Assembly (NCBI RefSeq): GCF_000235505.1
Contig: NZ_JH379027.1
Location: 1,441,122-1,505,121 of the forward strand
DNA: 64,000 nt
Direction of reading: 5' to 3'
DNA from: Hungatella hathewayi WAL-18680
GTDB lineage: Bacteria > Bacillota > Clostridia > Lachnospirales > Lachnospiraceae
Made by a program: the position numbers and the translations under genes. The notes beneath the pieces were generated by a model. That model was not told the origin of the DNA, ran no database searches, and saw only the letters and a list, made by a program, of their open reading frames with translations. Of the stretch, positions 35,380 through 43,627 are shown piece after piece. Position 1 is the stretch's first letter; each line of letters opens with the position of its first letter.

Positions 35380-35432
35380 GATGTGGACCCGGAGAACATG
35401 GCTTATTGAGAAAAAAGAGTCATGTTCTTCTC

Positions 35433-35485
35433 TTGCATTTTCGGTTAGCATATGCTAACATATATAGCAGTTAGCAAACACTAAC
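35433..35485 (+). promoter_or_regulatory. Promoter with two DtxR-like palindromic operators
   Basis: TTGCAT (35433-35438), 17 bases, TAACAT (35456-35461). A perfect 16-bp palindrome GTTAGCATATGCTAAC (35444-35459) covers the spacer and the -10. A second copy GTTAGCAAACACTAAC follows at 35470-35485. The arms resemble metal-responsive DtxR/MntR-type operators. That identity is an inference; the symmetry is seen directly. Confidence 0.65.
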
Positions 35486-35510
35486 TACATGTGAATATTC
35501 TATACAGACC

Positions 35511-35598
35511 AAACCGAAAGGTTTATCTCCATCTGACCCATGGAGACGATGACTCCTTGTTAAACCGCTCTTATCATCGCAGGATAAGGGCGGTTTTT
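35511..35598 (+). ncRNA. Structured leader or small RNA ending in a terminator
   Basis: After the palindromic promoter there is a GAAA-tetraloop hairpin (AAACC-GAAA-GGTTT, 35511-35524), a hairpin TCTCCAT/ATGGAGA (35526-35546), and a strong terminator (35563-35575 with 35583-35595, T5). The RNA would end ~119 bases before the DUF3793 start, so this is either an attenuated leader or a separate metal-regulated small RNA. No known riboswitch class was recognised. Confidence 0.6.
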
Positions 35599-35716
35599 CA
35601 CTGTCCCCAAAGGAGACGGGGACGGGCAGAATGTTCGACATATTATTTAAGATAGTGGGAATTCTAAAAGCAGAGGAAACATCGCAAAAGCAAACAGCAA
35701 AAGGAGAGTGCCAAAC

Positions 35717-36310
35717 GTGTCAATTGAGGTAATGTTAGCATTTTTATCAACCTGCAGTCTGGAAGAAAAGCTGGGATTCAAGGTGGTGGCCCAGTGCGCG
35801 CCGGTGCTGAAAGGCGTCAAGGTATCCAATCTTATCACGGTGAAACCGGGAACCTGCGGACTGATAAAACAGTATCTTGGCGGCAGCCAGGTCATCTGTA
35901 CTCCCCTGTATTCTGGCCGGGGCCGGGAAATTTTATTCTTATACCGGTATGACGCGCTGGAGGAATATTTAAAACGGCCGGAGGTGAGACGGTTTCTGGC
36001 AGGATACGGCTATCTGGACAGAAGCGTGTCGGGAGTTCTGATAAGACTTCGAAAACGGTATGCGGATTATGTGGAGAAACGCTGGGCATTTCCCCATGAG
36101 CTTGGTGTGATTCTGGAGTATCCGGTGGAAGATGTGGAAGGTTTTATCAGAAACGGTGGAAAAAACTGTCTGACGGAGCGCTACTGGAAGGTGTATCACA
36201 ACCGGGAGCGGGCCGAGGAGATATTCCGGCAGTACGATATGGTGAAGGAGACGGCCATGAGGGAGATTGTCTCCGGCCGCAGCTTAAGCCAGGTGGTGGT
36301 GAGTGAATAA
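35717..36310 (+). CDS. DUF3793 family protein
   Basis: A 197-aa cytosolic protein of DUF3793: FKVVAQCAPVLKGVKVSNLI, the heme- or metal-protein-like RYDALEEYL, FPHELGVILEYPVEDVEGFI and YWKVYHN near the C-terminus. These genes are common in Clostridia beside iron-transport and flavodoxin genes, but the function is unknown. GTG 35717 lies 10 bases after AAGGAG; GTG 35708 is too close to it. The metal-type operators upstream and the Zn/Mn importer downstream suggest a role in metal supply. Confidence 0.8.
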   Translation: MSIEVMLAFLSTCSLEEKLGFKVVAQCAPVLKGVKVSNLITVKPGTCGLIKQYLGGSQVICTPLYSGRGREILFLYRYDALEEYLKRPEVRRFLAGYGYLDRSVSGVLIRLRKRYADYVEKRWAFPHELGVILEYPVEDVEGFIRNGGKNCLTERYWKVYHNRERAEEIFRQYDMVKETAMREIVSGRSLSQVVVSE

Positions 36311-36338
36311 AATGACGGAAACTGAACTTCTGCGCCCC

Positions 36339-36368
36339 TTGTTTTTTGGGGGGCAAGTGTGATATACT
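36339..36368 (+). promoter_or_regulatory. Candidate promoter for metal ABC importer
   Basis: TTGTTT (36339-36344), an 18-base spacer and TATACT (36363-36368). Confidence 0.45.
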
Positions 36369-36394
36369 GATATGCATTGATAGACGGAGGTACT

Positions 36395-37471
36395 ATGAAA
36401 AGACCGGTACACAAATGGATATTGGGAGCCGTGGCTGCGGCTCTTTTGCTTGGCGGCTGCGGGCGCCAGCCCGGTGCGGAGGGGATGAAACCCCAGGAGG
36501 ATTCCGGAAAACTGAATGTGGTGACCACATTATTTCCCTACTATGATTTTGTCAGACAGATAGCCGGGGACGACGTGGAGCTTACCATGGTGATTCCGGC
36601 GGGGATGGACAGCCATTCCTTTGAGCCGACTCCGGCGGATATGCTGACCATCCAGAACGCGGATGTGCTGATATCCAACGGCGGCGAGATGGAGCAGTGG
36701 CTGGCCCAGGTGCTGGACGCGGTTGACACCTCCCACATGACGGTGGTATCCCTGATGGATTACGTGGATGTGCTGGAAGAGGAGCATGTGGAGGGAATGG
36801 AGGACGCTTCCCACGAGGGACACGACCACGTGACAGCCAGCGACCATGAGGCGGAGGAAGCCCATGACCACGAGGCGGAGGAAGCCCACGACCATGTGAT
36901 AGACAGCTTTACCGATGACGACGGCCATCAGGTGGAGATCGAGTACGACGAACACATCTGGACCTCCCCGGTCAACGCCATGAAGCTGGTGGAAATTATT
37001 GCCGATACGCTGATGGAGGCGGATGAAGCCCACCGTGAAGTTTATCAGGCGAACCGGGATGCCTATCTGCAGCAGCTTTCCACGCTTCACGGGCAGTTCC
37101 TGGATGTGGTAAAACATGAAAAGAGAAATATGATTATCGTAGGCGATAAATTCCCCTTCCGGTATCTGGCCGACGAGTACGGCCTTCGCTACCGGGCGGC
37201 ATTTTCCGGGTGCAGTGCGGACACGGAGCCGAGCGCGAAGACCATCGCCTACCTGATAGATAAAGTAAAAGAAGAGCAGATTCCTGCGGTTTACTACCTG
37301 GAGCTGTCAAGCCACCGGGTCTCGGAAATCATCAGTGAGGAGACGGGGGCCGAACCGCTGCTGCTTCACTCCTGCCACAATGTGACCCGTGCCCAGTTTG
37401 ACAGCGGCGTCACCTATCTGGAGCTGATGGAGAGCAATGTAGAGAATCTGAGAAAAGGATTAGATGAATGA
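36395..37471 (+). CDS. znuA: Zinc/manganese ABC importer substrate-binding lipoprotein with His-rich loop
   Basis: A 358-aa cluster A-I metal-binding protein. The lipobox is LLGGC. The domain starts LNVVTTLFPYYDFVRQIAG with GMDSHSFEPTP holding a ligand His. Residues ~129-189 form a flexible loop very rich in His, Asp and Glu, with an imperfect duplication of AEEAHDHEAEEAHDH. Another ligand region is DEHIWTSPVNA. Such His-rich loops mark zinc-type binders. ATG 36395 follows GGAGG; the ATG at 36377 has no site. Its stop overlaps the ATPase gene. Confidence 0.92.
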   Translation: MKRPVHKWILGAVAAALLLGGCGRQPGAEGMKPQEDSGKLNVVTTLFPYYDFVRQIAGDDVELTMVIPAGMDSHSFEPTPADMLTIQNADVLISNGGEMEQWLAQVLDAVDTSHMTVVSLMDYVDVLEEEHVEGMEDASHEGHDHVTASDHEAEEAHDHEAEEAHDHVIDSFTDDDGHQVEIEYDEHIWTSPVNAMKLVEIIADTLMEADEAHREVYQANRDAYLQQLSTLHGQFLDVVKHEKRNMIIVGDKFPFRYLADEYGLRYRAAFSGCSADTEPSAKTIAYLIDKVKEEQIPAVYYLELSSHRVSEIISEETGAEPLLLHSCHNVTRAQFDSGVTYLELMESNVENLRKGLDE

Positions 37472-38175
37472 GTCCATTAATCGTATGCAGTCATGTGGAT
37501 TTTGGTTATGAGAACCATGACGCGGTCATTGACGTGACCATGGAGTTAAATCCCGGTGACTATCTGTGTGTCGTTGGGGAAAATGGCTCCGGCAAGAGTA
37601 CGCTGATAAAGGGCCTGCTTGGCCTTCTAAAGCCAACCGGCGGAACGTTGACGGTTGCCGACGAGCTGAAACGCACCGGCATCGGCTATCTGCCGCAGCA
37701 GACGGCGGCCCAGAAGGATTTTCCGGCCACGGTAGGCGAGGTGGTGATATCCGGGTGCCTGAGCCGGAGAGGAAACCGCCCCTTTTATTCAAAGGCGGAG
37801 AAGGATTTAGCTGTCTCCAATATGGAGAAGCTGGGGATTCTGGATTTGAAAAAGCACTGTTACCGGGAACTGTCCGGCGGGCAGCAGCAGAGGGCGTTGA
37901 TTGCGAGAGCCCTCTGTGCTACGGATAAAATGTTGATTCTGGATGAGCCAATCACGGGCCTGGACCCGTCGGCCAGCCAGGATTTCTATCATTTGATCAA
38001 GCGGTTAAACCGGGAGGAGAAGGTGACGATTCTCATGGTTTCCCATGATATCAAAAATATAGTGGGGCAGGCCAACAAAATCCTGCATTTACAGCAGAAT
38101 GTCCTGTTTTACGGCAGTGCCGAGGAGTACCAAAAGAGCAGTACCGGACAGAAATTTCTGGGAGGTGACGGGTGA
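37468..38175 (+). CDS. znuC: Metal ABC importer ATPase
   Basis: A 235-aa ATPase: Walker A GENGSGKSTLIKG, Q-loop region YLPQQTAAQKDFPATVGEV, signature LSGGQQQRALIARAL, Walker B MLILDEPITGLDP, H-loop VSHD. It starts by a four-base overlap (ATGA) with the binding-protein gene and overlaps the permease start by one base, so the three genes are translationally coupled. Confidence 0.93.
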   Translation: MSPLIVCSHVDFGYENHDAVIDVTMELNPGDYLCVVGENGSGKSTLIKGLLGLLKPTGGTLTVADELKRTGIGYLPQQTAAQKDFPATVGEVVISGCLSRRGNRPFYSKAEKDLAVSNMEKLGILDLKKHCYRELSGGQQQRALIARALCATDKMLILDEPITGLDPSASQDFYHLIKRLNREEKVTILMVSHDIKNIVGQANKILHLQQNVLFYGSAEEYQKSSTGQKFLGGDG

Positions 38176-39005
38176 TGGAGCTGGTGAGAGAGATGTTGTC
38201 CTACCCGTTTCTGGTGCGCGCGCTGGTGGGCGGGATTCTGGTGTCCCTGTGCGCGTCCTTGCTGGGAGTCAGCCTGGTGCTGAAGCGGTATTCCATGATT
38301 GGGGACGGACTGTCCCATGTGTCCTTCGGGGCGCTGTCGGTGGCCCTGGCTATCGGCTGGTCGCCGTTAAAGCTGTCGATTCCGGTGGTGGTGCTGGCGG
38401 CATTTTTCCTCCTTCGGATTACGGAGAACGGGAAAATGAAAAGCGACGCGGCCATCGCCATGATATCGGCGTCGGCCCTGGCGGTTGGTATCGTGGTGAC
38501 GTCCATGACAACGGGGATGACCACGGATGTGAGCAGCTACATGTTTGGCAGTATTCTGGCCATGAGCCCTTCGGATGTGCGGCTTTCGGTGGCGCTTTCG
38601 GTGATTGTGCTGGGACTGTTTTTGTTTTGCTATAACAAGATTTTTGCAGTGACATTTGACGAGAGCTTCGCCAAGGCGACGGGAGTGCGGGTGTCCTGGT
38701 ATAATATTCTGATTGCGGTGCTGACGGCGGTGACCATCGTGCTGGGCATGCGGATGATGGGGGCGATGCTGATTTCCAGCCTGATTATCTTTCCGGCCCT
38801 GACATCCATGCGGGTGTTTAAAAGTTTCCGGGGCGTGGTGCTGTCGGCAGGCGTGGTGTCCGTGGTCTGCTTTGGCATCGGCATGGTGATGTCTTACCGG
38901 TTCTCCACCCCTGCGGGGGCCAGCGTGGTGCTGGTGAATCTGGCGGCATTTATACTGTTTGCACTGGCGCAGATCGTCATACGGAAATTGATACGGAAAG
39001 GTTAA
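38175..39005 (+). CDS. znuB: Metal ABC importer permease
   Basis: A 276-aa membrane protein of the ABC-3 family with about eight to nine helices: PFLVRALVGGILVSLCASLLGVSLVLKR..., GLSHVSFGALSVAL, MRMMGAMLISSLIIFPALTSM and STPAGASVVLVNLAAFIL. ATG 38175 is preferred over GTG 38172 because GGAGGTG stands 7 bases upstream. It forms the channel for the metal bound by the lipoprotein. Confidence 0.92.
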   Translation: MELVREMLSYPFLVRALVGGILVSLCASLLGVSLVLKRYSMIGDGLSHVSFGALSVALAIGWSPLKLSIPVVVLAAFFLLRITENGKMKSDAAIAMISASALAVGIVVTSMTTGMTTDVSSYMFGSILAMSPSDVRLSVALSVIVLGLFLFCYNKIFAVTFDESFAKATGVRVSWYNILIAVLTAVTIVLGMRMMGAMLISSLIIFPALTSMRVFKSFRGVVLSAGVVSVVCFGIGMVMSYRFSTPAGASVVLVNLAAFILFALAQIVIRKLIRKG

Positions 39006-39013
39006 AAGGGGAT

Positions 39014-40378
39014 ATGGAAGAGGATGGAATACGCCGGCTTTTAAAACACAGAAAGCCGATGTCCCAGACGCAGTTTATTGCATTTGGATTCTTTGTGTTG
39101 ATTTTGTCGGGGGCGTTATTGCTTACGCTGCCCTTTGCCAGCAGGGACGGGGAGAGTGTGGGATTCTTAAACGCGCTGTTCACGGCCACCAGCGCCTCCT
39201 GTGTGACGGGACTTGTGGTGGTGGATACCTGGAGCCAGTGGACGCTGTTTGGGCAGCTGGTGATTCTGGTGATGATTCAGATAGGCGGGCTGGGATTTAT
39301 CACGGTGGGAATCTTTGTGTCGATTATATTGAGGCGAAGAATCGGCCTAAAGCAGCGCGGGCTGATGCAGGAGAGCATGTCGGCCCTGAAAATCGGCGGG
39401 ATTGTGAAGCTGGCGAAGAAGATTATTCTGGGGACCTTTATTCTGGAGGTGACCGGGGCCGTGCTTCTGGCCTTCCGGTTTGTGCCGCAGTACGGTCCGC
39501 TGAAGGGGATTTTTTACGGAATCTTTCACTCCATATCCGCCTTCTGTAACGCGGGATTTGACTTGATGGGCAACCAGGAGCCGTACAGCTCCTTTGTGGC
39601 CTACTACGATGACTGGCTGGTGAATCTGGTGATTATGACGCTGATTATCGTCGGCGGTATCGGATTTATCGTGTGGGACGATGTCAGCACCCACAAATGG
39701 AAGGTGAAGAAATACCTGCTCCAGACCAAGGTGGTGCTGCTGGCCACGGCGGTGCTGGTGTTTGGAGGCGCCTTCTTATTCTACTTATTTGAGAAGGACA
39801 ATCTGCTGGCGGGAATGTCTGTCAGCGGGAAAATCCTGTCCTCTCTGTTTGGCTCGGTGACGGCCAGGACGGCCGGGTTTAATACCACGGATGTGGCGGC
39901 CATGAGCGACGGCGGAAAGCTGTTAACCATGATTCTCATGTTTATCGGCGGAAGCCCTGGCTCCACGGCAGGCGGTGTGAAGACGACGACCATCGTGGTG
40001 CTGCTGCTCTATGTGGTGTCCAACATTAAACGGACTTATGGGGTAAATGTGTTTGGCAGAAGGCTGGAGGATGACGCCATCAAGCGGGCCAGTACCATAT
40101 TTACCATCAACCTGTTTTTGGCGCTGAGCGCTTCCCTGGTGATTATGGGAGTGCAGGCCATGCCCATGGCGGATGTGATGTTTGAGACATTTTCGGCTAT
40201 CGGCACCGTGGGAATGACCACGGGGATTACCAGAGATTTGATACCGCTTTCCAGGGTGATTATCATTATCCTGATGTACTGCGGCAGGATTGGTAGTTTG
40301 TCCTTCGCGCTGGCATTTACCCAGCAGAAGAAGATTGCCCATGTTCAGCAGCCGGTGGAGAGAATTACGGTTGGATAG
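39014..40378 (+). CDS. trkH: Potassium uptake channel subunit, TrkH/KtrB family
   Basis: A 454-aa membrane protein with four M1-P-M2-like repeats. The selectivity-loop segments include TATSASCVTGLVVVDTW, SISAFCNAGFDL, TARTAGFNTTD, and SAIGTVGMTTGI, each with a conserved Gly. It forms the K+-translocating pore and needs the cytosolic gating protein encoded 16 bases downstream. It starts 9 bases after the Zn permease gene, so it may share transcription with it. Confidence 0.93.
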   Translation: MEEDGIRRLLKHRKPMSQTQFIAFGFFVLILSGALLLTLPFASRDGESVGFLNALFTATSASCVTGLVVVDTWSQWTLFGQLVILVMIQIGGLGFITVGIFVSIILRRRIGLKQRGLMQESMSALKIGGIVKLAKKIILGTFILEVTGAVLLAFRFVPQYGPLKGIFYGIFHSISAFCNAGFDLMGNQEPYSSFVAYYDDWLVNLVIMTLIIVGGIGFIVWDDVSTHKWKVKKYLLQTKVVLLATAVLVFGGAFLFYLFEKDNLLAGMSVSGKILSSLFGSVTARTAGFNTTDVAAMSDGGKLLTMILMFIGGSPGSTAGGVKTTTIVVLLLYVVSNIKRTYGVNVFGRRLEDDAIKRASTIFTINLFLALSASLVIMGVQAMPMADVMFETFSAIGTVGMTTGITRDLIPLSRVIIIILMYCGRIGSLSFALAFTQQKKIAHVQQPVERITVG

Positions 40379-40393
40379 AGAGGAGAAGTTAAT

Positions 40394-41047
40394 ATGAAAT
40401 CAATTTTGATTATTGGAATGGGGCGGTTTGGGCGCCATCTGTGCATGAATCTGTCGGAGCTTGGCAATGAGATTATGATTGTGGATGCCAAGGAGGAGAC
40501 ACTGGAGGAGCTGCTTCCCTACGTGGTCAGCGCCAAGATTGGCGACTGTACCAACGAGGCGGTGCTTCGAAGTCTGGGAATCGCCAATTTTGATTTGATT
40601 TTTGTCTGCATTGGCACCAACTTCCAGAGCAGTCTGGAGATTACCAGTCTGGTGAAGGAACTGGGCGGACGCCATGTCATCAGTAAGGCCAACCGTGATA
40701 TTCACGCCAAATTCCTGCTGCGAAACGGGGCGGACGAGGTCATTTACCCGGACAGGGATATCGCGGAGAAGCTGGCGGTGCGTTACAGCGCCAACCATGT
40801 GTTTGATTATATTGAGCTGACGGATGAATTCTCCATCTATGAGATACCGCCGCTGCCGGAGTGGGTGGGGAAGAATCTGGTGGAGGCCAATATCCGCCAC
40901 AAGTACCATATCAGCGTGCTGGCAACGAAGAAAGAGGGCAAAGCCAAGCTGATGCCGCCGGCCACCTATGTGATTCAGGAGGACGAGCACCTGATGGTGA
41001 TTGGAAAGAAGACGGATATCGACAGCATTTTAAAGAAGCTGCCCTGA
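40394..41047 (+). CDS. trkA: Potassium uptake regulatory subunit, TrkA/KtrA family
   Basis: A 217-aa cytosolic gating protein. The N-terminal RCK/Rossmann domain is ILIIGMGRFGRHLCMNLSELG, with the acidic end of the second strand at IVDAKEE. The C-terminal RCK_C domain contains ISVLATKKEGKA and LMVIGKKTDIDSIL. It binds nucleotides and opens the TrkH/KtrB pore encoded upstream. Confidence 0.93.
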   Translation: MKSILIIGMGRFGRHLCMNLSELGNEIMIVDAKEETLEELLPYVVSAKIGDCTNEAVLRSLGIANFDLIFVCIGTNFQSSLEITSLVKELGGRHVISKANRDIHAKFLLRNGADEVIYPDRDIAEKLAVRYSANHVFDYIELTDEFSIYEIPPLPEWVGKNLVEANIRHKYHISVLATKKEGKAKLMPPATYVIQEDEHLMVIGKKTDIDSILKKLP

Positions 41048-41120
41048 TAAATAGGGGCGGCTTTCGCTGGTTACGATTGGTTACTGCGCACTGGGGCTGG
41101 GAAGTGAGCAGTAACTTTGA

Positions 41121-41149
41121 TTGACACTGCCGGAGAAAAGAAGTATAAT
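41121..41149 (+). promoter_or_regulatory. Consensus sigma-A promoter for LysR gene
   Basis: TTGACA (41121-41126), exactly 17 bases, TATAAT (41144-41149): a full consensus promoter. Predicted RNA start is near 41156. Confidence 0.85.
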
Positions 41150-41194
41150 TTTACTATATGTATGAATTTGGCAGGAAAGGAATGGAAGTCCGCT

Positions 41195-42109
41195 TTGAAT
41201 ACTGAATATTTGCGTTATGCACTGGAAGTTGAGAAGACCGGTTCCTTTACGGAGGCGGCAGTCAACCTTTATGTGGAGCAGGCGAGCTTAAACCAGGCGG
41301 TCAAGTCGCTGGAAGTGACTTCAGGAGCGCCCATCTTTAAACGGACACCCAAAGGCGTAGTTCCTACCCAGCAGGGCAGGGTCTTCTTAAAGTATGCTCA
41401 AAACATTATATCGCAGATTGATGAGATGGAAGCCCTGTGCAGACCTAAGGACCGGCAGAAGATTGAATTCAGCCTTTCGATTCCGAGAGCCACATACATC
41501 AGTGAAGCATTTTCCTGGTTTGTCAGAGGTTTAGACCGCTCAAAAGGCGTAGAACTATGGGTCAGGGAGACCAGCGCCATGGAGACCATCGAGGATGTGT
41601 CGGAGGGACGGTGCAAGCTGGGGATTATCCGCTATCCGCTGGAGTTTGAGAAGTATTATTCCCAGGTGCTCAAGGAGAATGGCCTGGAGGACAAGCTGAT
41701 CTGGAAGTACGAGCCGCTGGTGCTGATGTCGGAGAATCATCCACTCGCCATCAGGGAGGAGGTTTTGTACGAGGATTTGACGGAATATACGGAGATTCTT
41801 CACGGGGATATCAATCTTTCTACGGCGTTTTCGGATTTTAACGGCTATACTGGGACCCAAAATCGAATTTATGTGTTCGAGAGGGCCAGCCAGATAAGCC
41901 TTTTACAGACCAATATGGATACATATATGTGGGTATCGCCCATGCCGGAGCGGATTCTGGATCAGAATGGGCTGATTATGAAGCGGTGCACGGATATGAA
42001 GAGGCGGTACCGGGATGTGCTTATCTGCCAGAAAGCGTATGAGATGACGGCTTATGATAATGCGTTTTTTAATGAGGTGTGCTCGCTGCGGGACGAGATG
42101 TTGATGTAG
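41195..42109 (+). CDS. LysR-family transcriptional regulator
   Basis: A 304-aa regulator. The N-terminal HTH is NTEYLRYALEVEKTGSFTEAAVNLYVEQASLNQAVKSLE, and GAPIFKRTPKGVVPTQQG closes the DNA-binding part. A LysR substrate domain follows (LGIIRYPLEFEKYY, PLVLMSENHPLAI). The frame is open from 41117, but the consensus promoter at 41121-41149 excludes that start, and ATG 41162 would leave almost no leader. TTG 41195, with GGAAG 6 bases before it, gives the standard family start. Target genes unknown; it stands just upstream of the recombinase. Confidence 0.85.
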   Translation: MNTEYLRYALEVEKTGSFTEAAVNLYVEQASLNQAVKSLEVTSGAPIFKRTPKGVVPTQQGRVFLKYAQNIISQIDEMEALCRPKDRQKIEFSLSIPRATYISEAFSWFVRGLDRSKGVELWVRETSAMETIEDVSEGRCKLGIIRYPLEFEKYYSQVLKENGLEDKLIWKYEPLVLMSENHPLAIREEVLYEDLTEYTEILHGDINLSTAFSDFNGYTGTQNRIYVFERASQISLLQTNMDTYMWVSPMPERILDQNGLIMKRCTDMKRRYRDVLICQKAYEMTAYDNAFFNEVCSLRDEMLM

Positions 42110-42161
42110 AGAGGTATGAGCAGAGCCAGGGGGATGGGGATTATCTTAGAAAAATTGTGAC

Positions 42162-42198
42162 AGGCATGTGCCAGAAGATACTGGGGCGTGCCTTTTTT
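42162..42198 (+). terminator. Terminator after LysR gene
   Basis: A 13-bp stem with two wobble pairs and one mismatch (42162-42174/42181-42193), then T6. Confidence 0.75.
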
Positions 42199-42286
42199 AT
42201 GTAATTGCAAATTTCCTTGCAATTTTTTCCATTTGCATTTAAAGTAGGTGGTATCATACAATCTCATAAAGGAGGATTTTTTTATC

Positions 42287-43177
42287 ATGGAAGTACGCAA
42301 AAATATGAACATGATGGGTGAAATGCGGAAGATAACAGATGAAATGCTGAAGGGGTACCGGGAGTATTTATGGGGGGAGGAGAGAAGCCAGGCCACGGTA
42401 GAGAAATATCTGCGGGATGTGAAGGGATTCAGGAACTATTTGTCAGAAGGTGTGGGGGAAGACCGGACCGTAAACCGGGAGAAGGTACGGGAATATAAAC
42501 AGTTCCTACGTGAACGTTATAAAGTTTCCAGTGCGAACTCCATGCTGGCAGCGCTGAACAGCTTTTTTGTATTTGCAGGATGGGAAGAGCTGAAGGTGAA
42601 ACTGTTTAAGATACAGCGGGCGCTGTACAGCCGGCCGGAGACGGAGATGACGGAAAAGGATTACGGGAAACTGATACGGGCGGCACAAAAAAATGGGGAT
42701 GACAAGATGAGTATGCTGATCCAGACGATTGGAAGTACCGGGATTCGAATCAGTGAGTTGAAATTTATCACAGTGGAATCGTTGGAGACTGGGAGAGCCG
42801 AGATCTATAATAAGGGGAAGTCGCGGGTGGTTTTACTGCCGGTGGAACTGACCAGGCTGTTGAAAAAGTATTGCAGGAAAAGTGGAATTGGAACTGGCAG
42901 TATTTTTGTTACAAAACACGGGAACCCCATGGACCGGAGTAATGTGAGTAAGAGAATGAAACAGCTGGGGAGAGAGGCGGGAGTGGATACGGCAAAAATA
43001 TTCCCTCATAATCTGCGGCATTTATTTGCAAGAATCTTTTACAGTATAGAAAAGGATGTGGTTCGCCTGATGGATTTATTGGGACATTCGAATATTAACA
43101 CGACACGGATTTATACAATGACCACGGAAGAACAGCCCAGACGGCAGATGTCGCGGATGAAGCTGGTGCTTGGTTAG
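42287..43177 (+). CDS. Tyrosine recombinase (Xer/inversion-type), putative phase-variation invertase
   Basis: A 296-aa site-specific recombinase. The N-terminal SAM-like core-binding domain is MLKGYREYLWGEERSQATVEKYLRDVKGF. The catalytic domain has Arg154 (STGIRISEL), the Lys strand in YNKGKSRVVLLP, HNLRH, and LLGHSNINTTRIYT with nucleophile Tyr276. No phage genes are adjacent. Eighteen bases after the stop is the first of two inverted sites flanking a promoter segment, so it probably inverts that segment. AAGGAGG lies 11 bases before ATG; a promoter TTGCAT-N18-TACAAT is at 42233-42262. Confidence 0.9.
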   Translation: MEVRKNMNMMGEMRKITDEMLKGYREYLWGEERSQATVEKYLRDVKGFRNYLSEGVGEDRTVNREKVREYKQFLRERYKVSSANSMLAALNSFFVFAGWEELKVKLFKIQRALYSRPETEMTEKDYGKLIRAAQKNGDDKMSMLIQTIGSTGIRISELKFITVESLETGRAEIYNKGKSRVVLLPVELTRLLKKYCRKSGIGTGSIFVTKHGNPMDRSNVSKRMKQLGREAGVDTAKIFPHNLRHLFARIFYSIEKDVVRLMDLLGHSNINTTRIYTMTTEEQPRRQMSRMKLVLG

Positions 43178-43186
43178 CCGAAAAAA

Positions 43187-43214
43187 ATACCCCATAATAT
43201 GCATTATGCGGTAT
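43187..43214 (+). repeat. Left inversion site (IRL)
   Basis: A 28-bp near-palindrome with 12-bp arms matching at 11 of 12 positions around a central ATGC. Its core TAATATGCATTA (43195-43206) recurs in reverse orientation at 43592-43603. Confidence 0.75.
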
Positions 43215-43256
43215 CAAATATCAATTCTGAAAGAAATTTCCTTTACATTATAGTCT

Positions 43257-43284
43257 ATTATACCCACTTTCGTAAAAATTGCAA
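43257..43284 (-). promoter_or_regulatory. Invertible promoter, pointing away from the surface operon
   Basis: On the minus strand: TTGCAA (43284-43279), a 16-base spacer and a perfect TATAAT (43262-43257). It now reads toward the recombinase end. If the segment inverts about the two cores, it lands at about 43514-43541 reading rightward, ~80 bases before the signal peptidase start. Confidence 0.7.
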
Positions 43285-43287
43285 GGT

Positions 43288-43316
43288 TTGGAATAGAAAA
43301 AATTGCAAAATACGAT
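43288..43316 (+). promoter_or_regulatory. Weak rightward promoter candidate inside the invertible segment
   Basis: TTGGAA (43288-43293), 17 bases, TACGAT (43311-43316). Both boxes match consensus at four of six positions. It would read toward the operon through a hairpin at 43374-43400. Confidence 0.35.
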
Positions 43317-43373
43317 AAAAAGTTCGCAGAAATGTGGGGCCATGGGCTAGAAATCCGGTGATGGCGCTTATTC

Positions 43374-43400
43374 AGGCAAAATCGCCTTTTTGGCGTGCCT
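43374..43400 (+). other. Hairpin inside the invertible segment
   Basis: AGGCA...CGCC-TTTTT-GGCG-TGCCT forms a two-part stem. No T-run follows directly. It could weaken read-through from the recombinase side. Confidence 0.5.
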
Positions 43401-43583
43401 AAATTGGTAAGAGCCGTTTTTTATTATCTGGAAAATCAGATCTAATCATCAAAAAAATCATGTGGAACAGTCAAATAACGGACTCCGATATTCAAAAATC
43501 CCGGAAATTATGAAAATAACCGCTTCGCCAGACCGGTGGACGGCTGCAAAACGCTCCGCTCATGATGACCATAAAACAATCCG

Positions 43584-43611
43584 CCACCCGGTAATGCATA
43601 TTACAGAGTAA
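43584..43611 (-). repeat. Right inversion site (IRR)
   Basis: Inverted copy of the left site: the 12-bp core is identical in reverse complement (43592-43603) and the arms are more diverged. The site ends where the AAGGAAGG ribosome site of the signal peptidase begins, so the coding operon is outside the invertible part. Confidence 0.72.
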
Positions 43612-43627
43612 AGGAAGGTGCCGGTCC

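Noticed and set aside
42287..43177. Recombinase as the integrase of a prophage or integrative element
   Set aside because: No phage, conjugation or excisionase genes and no tRNA or att-like direct repeats were seen nearby; inverted sites around a promoter explain it better.
43374..43400. Terminator inside the invertible segment
   Set aside because: The hairpin lacks a directly following T-run in either direction, so it is listed only as a hairpin.
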